64,000 nt of DNA from Rhodovulum sulfidophilum (lineage in GTDB: Bacteria > Pseudomonadota > Alphaproteobacteria > Rhodobacterales > Rhodobacteraceae). The position numbers and the translations under genes are program-made. Every line of letters begins with the position of its first letter. Position 1 is the stretch's first letter. The notes below the pieces were generated by a model. It did not search any database and was not told the origin of the DNA. It saw only the letters and a program-made list of their open reading frames with translations. Location: positions 1-64,000 of the forward strand of contig QFPW01000012.1 in assembly GCA_003241785.1 (NCBI GenBank), in the 5' to 3' direction. Below are positions 62,004 to 64,000 of this stretch, one piece after another.

Positions 62004-63008
62004 TCAGCGACCGCGCGAGAGCGCGCGCTGGACCAGCATGGCGACGATGATGATGGCGCCCTGCACGGCGCCGATCAGGTATTCGCTGACGAGATCGGAC
62101 AGGACCATGATGTTGCCGATCATCTCGAGGATGAGCGCGCCGCAGACCGTGCCCCAGACCCGGCCGACGCCGCCCCGGAGCGCGGTGCCGCCGATCACCA
62201 CGGCGGTGATCGCCTGCAATTCCCACATGAGCCCGGTGGTCGCGGTCGCTGAGCCGAGCCGGGGCACGTAGATGAGCACGGCGATCGCGACGCAGACGCC
62301 CTGGATCACATAGGTGAGCGTGCGGACCCGTCCGACCGGGATGCCGGAATAGCGCGCCACCTCCTCGTTCGAGCCGACCGCGATCACGTGGCGGCCGAAG
62401 GCGGTCCGGTTCAGGATCAGCGCGGCGAGCACCGCCACGACGAAGATCGCGACGACCGGCACCGGCACGCCCCAGAGATCGCCGAAATAGACCGGGCGAT
62501 AGGCGGCGCGCACCTCCTGCGCCTTGATCGCGATCGAGCCGCCCTCGGCGAGCCAGATGGTGAGCGCGCGGAAAATTCCCATCGTTCCGAGGGTTACGAT
62601 GAAGGGCTCAAGCCGCCCCAGCGTGACGAACAGCCCGTTCGCGAGCCCGCAGAGCGCGCCCACGACGAGCGCCATCGTCATCGCGGCGGCGATCAGCGCG
62701 ACCTCGCCCTCGACCGGGGCCGCGTTGATGAAGAGGATCATCGTCCCGGCGACGAAGGCCGCCATCGAGCCGACCGAGAGGTCGAGCCCGCCCGCCGAGA
62801 TGACGAAGGTGGCCCCGATCGCGATGATCGCGATGAAGGCCGAGCGCGACAGCACGTTCAGGAGGTTGTCGACCGAGACGAAATTCGGGTTGAGGCTGGC
62901 GCCGAACAGGATCAGCGCGACGAGCGCCACGAAGGGCGCCACGGCGCGCAGGTCGAGGTCGCGCCAGGATCGCCGCGCGGGCGCGGGTCGCGTCGGGAGC
63001 TCGGTCAT
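62004..63008 (-). CDS. Ribose-type sugar ABC transporter permease (RbsC-like)
   Basis: 334 aa. Ten or so hydrophobic segments, with FVISAGGLDLSVGSMAAFVAG near residue 66, TLGRLEPFIVTLGTMGIFRAL near 130, and the cytoplasmic signature GGTALRGGVGRVWGTVCGALIL near 275. A charged N-terminus (RRSWRDLDLRAV) precedes the first helix. It overlaps the ATPase stop by 4 bp (ATGA). Substrate unknown; the ATPase start is outside the window. Confidence 0.92.
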   Translation of the reverse strand: MTELPTRPAPARRSWRDLDLRAVAPFVALVALILFGASLNPNFVSVDNLLNVLSRSAFIAIIAIGATFVISAGGLDLSVGSMAAFVAGTMILFINAAPVEGEVALIAAAMTMALVVGALCGLANGLFVTLGRLEPFIVTLGTMGIFRALTIWLAEGGSIAIKAQEVRAAYRPVYFGDLWGVPVPVVAIFVVAVLAALILNRTAFGRHVIAVGSNEEVARYSGIPVGRVRTLTYVIQGVCVAIAVLIYVPRLGSATATTGLMWELQAITAVVIGGTALRGGVGRVWGTVCGALILEMIGNIMVLSDLVSEYLIGAVQGAIIIVAMLVQRALSRGR

Positions 63009-64000
63009 GCGGTCTCCACCACCAGGGCGGCCTCCCGCGCGCTCGCGCCGGTGGCGAGCACGGCGATCGCCGTCTCCGTCATCGCCTCGCCGGCGAGTTC
63101 CCCCACGATCCGCCCCGACCGCATCACCAGCAGGCGGTCGCAGATCCCGATGAGCTCCGGCATCTCCGAGGAGACCACGATCACCGACCGGCCCTCGGCC
63201 GCGAGCGCGGCGATCCAGCGGTAGATCTGCTCCTTGGTGCCGATGTCGATGCCGCGGGTCGGCTCGTCGATGATCACCACCTCCGGATCGAGCAGCATCA
63301 TCTTGGCGAGCAGGAGCTTCTGCTGGTTGCCGCCCGAGAGCTGCCCGGCCTTGAGCGCGCGCGACCGGGCGCGGATGTCGAAGTCGCGGATCGCCCCGTC
63401 GAGCGCCTCGGCCTCGCGGCCGCGGTCGACGAGCCCGCCCCGCGTGAAGCGCCCGAGCGCCGCGAGCGTCAGGTTCACCGTCAGGTCCTGGTCGAGCAGC
63501 AGGCCCCGGCCCTTGCGGTCCTCGCTGAGATAGACGATCCCCGCCCGCTGGCTCGCCCGGGCGTCGGAGAAGCTGACCGGCGCGCCCCTGAGCCTGATCG
63601 CGCCGCGCCCGGGGCGGAGGCCGACGATCCCCTCCATGAGCTCGGTCCGTCCGGCGCCGACCAGCCCGGCGAAGCCGAGGATCTCGCCCGCGCCGAGGCG
63701 GAAGTCCGCGCCGGTGACATGGCCCGGCACGTCGAAATCCGCGACCTCGAGCACCGGCGCGGCCGCGTCGGGCGCCAGCCGGTCGGGGTAGAGCTTCGAG
63801 ACGTCGCGCCCGACCATCAGCTCGGCCATCGCCCCGGTGGTGAGATCGTCGGCCGGCCGCGTCGTCACCAGCCGGCCGTCGCGCAGCACCGTGACCTGAT
63901 CGGCGATCTGCCGCACTTCCGGCAGGCGGTGCGAGATGTAGAGCACCGCCGCGCCCGCGGCGCGGATGTCCTCGATCACCGCGAGCAGCGCCTCGGTCTC
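63005..64000 (-). CDS. Ribose-type sugar ABC transporter ATPase (RbsA-like), C-terminal part, runs off right edge
   Basis: About 332 codons of the C-terminal part are present, reading ETEALLAVIEDIRAAGAAVL from the right edge. This includes the end of the first nucleotide-binding domain (VLYISHRLPEVRQIADQVTVLRDG) and all of the second: the degenerate Walker A GLVGAGRTELMEGIVG, signature LSGGNQQKLLLAKMML and Walker B VVIIDEPTRGIDIG. Double-NBD layout as in RbsA/MglA. The N-terminal half, and therefore any upstream regulator, lies beyond 64,000. Confidence 0.92.
   Translation of the reverse strand, partial: ETEALLAVIEDIRAAGAAVLYISHRLPEVRQIADQVTVLRDGRLVTTRPADDLTTGAMAELMVGRDVSKLYPDRLAPDAAAPVLEVADFDVPGHVTGADFRLGAGEILGFAGLVGAGRTELMEGIVGLRPGRGAIRLRGAPVSFSDARASQRAGIVYLSEDRKGRGLLLDQDLTVNLTLAALGRFTRGGLVDRGREAEALDGAIRDFDIRARSRALKAGQLSGGNQQKLLLAKMMLLDPEVVIIDEPTRGIDIGTKEQIYRWIAALAAEGRSVIVVSSEMPELIGICDRLLVMRSGRIVGELAGEAMTETAIAVLATGASAREAALVVETA

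Overview
The window is very GC-rich DNA of an alphaproteobacterium, most likely Rhodobacterales or a close relative. This rests on the complete N-methylglutamate methylamine cluster next to folD and purU, the glpSTPQUV-type polyol transporter and the NAGGN osmolyte operon, all common in that group. No tRNA, rRNA, CRISPR array, transposase or phage gene was seen. Genus and replicon type (chromosome or megaplasmid) cannot be decided from the sequence alone.

Layout. (1) Positions 1-13,700: the N-methylglutamate pathway. gmaS makes gamma-glutamylmethylamide, mgsABC makes N-methylglutamate and mgdABCD (soxBDAG-like) oxidises it to glutamate plus methylene-H4F. folD and the start of purU then handle the one-carbon unit. 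An OsmC gene sits inside the mgs-gmaS operon. A GlxA-type AraC regulator is divergent from mgdA and runs tail-to-tail into a glpD gene. (2) 13,800-16,500: two tight gene pairs, flavin reductase/nucleoside deaminase and DUF1403/ScpB, the latter a stand-alone ScpB without ScpA. (3) 16,500-28,900: a polyol locus. An FGGY kinase (not typical GlpK), the GlpS-T-P-Q-U-V ABC transporter and a ThDP enzyme lie on the minus strand. A second GlpD-like dehydrogenase and a GntR/UTRA regulator are divergent. The shared intergenic region holds two copies of a candidate operator.

(4) 28,900-38,940: a collinear ten-gene minus-strand cluster of unknown substrate. It has two FMO-like flavoproteins, a branched-chain-amino-acid-type ABC transporter with its two permeases fused, two AhpD/CMD-like proteins, RidA and a DUF1028 protein. 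This is the best candidate for an undescribed catabolic system. (5) 39,200-47,500: a Cds1-like PLP enzyme with an Lrp regulator, an aldo/keto reductase, a DUF2076 protein and a mannonate/fructuronate module (uxuB, kdgK, uxuA, FCD-GntR). (6) 47,600-53,200: a hybrid sensor kinase flanked by two OmpR-type response regulators, then an RTX-repeat protein. (7) 53,400-58,150: asnO-ngg-M42 peptidase operon for N-acetylglutaminylglutamine amide, an osmoprotectant. (8) 58,400-64,000: a MocR regulator divergent from a DMT exporter, a 40-codon small ORF, and a ribose-type sugar ABC operon whose ATPase runs off the right edge.

Two copies of a long GC-rich inverted repeat (42,306-42,384 and 53,315-53,400) and many intercistronic hairpins punctuate the operons. 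Most genes are packed with ATGA or GTGA stop/start overlaps, so translational coupling is the rule here.
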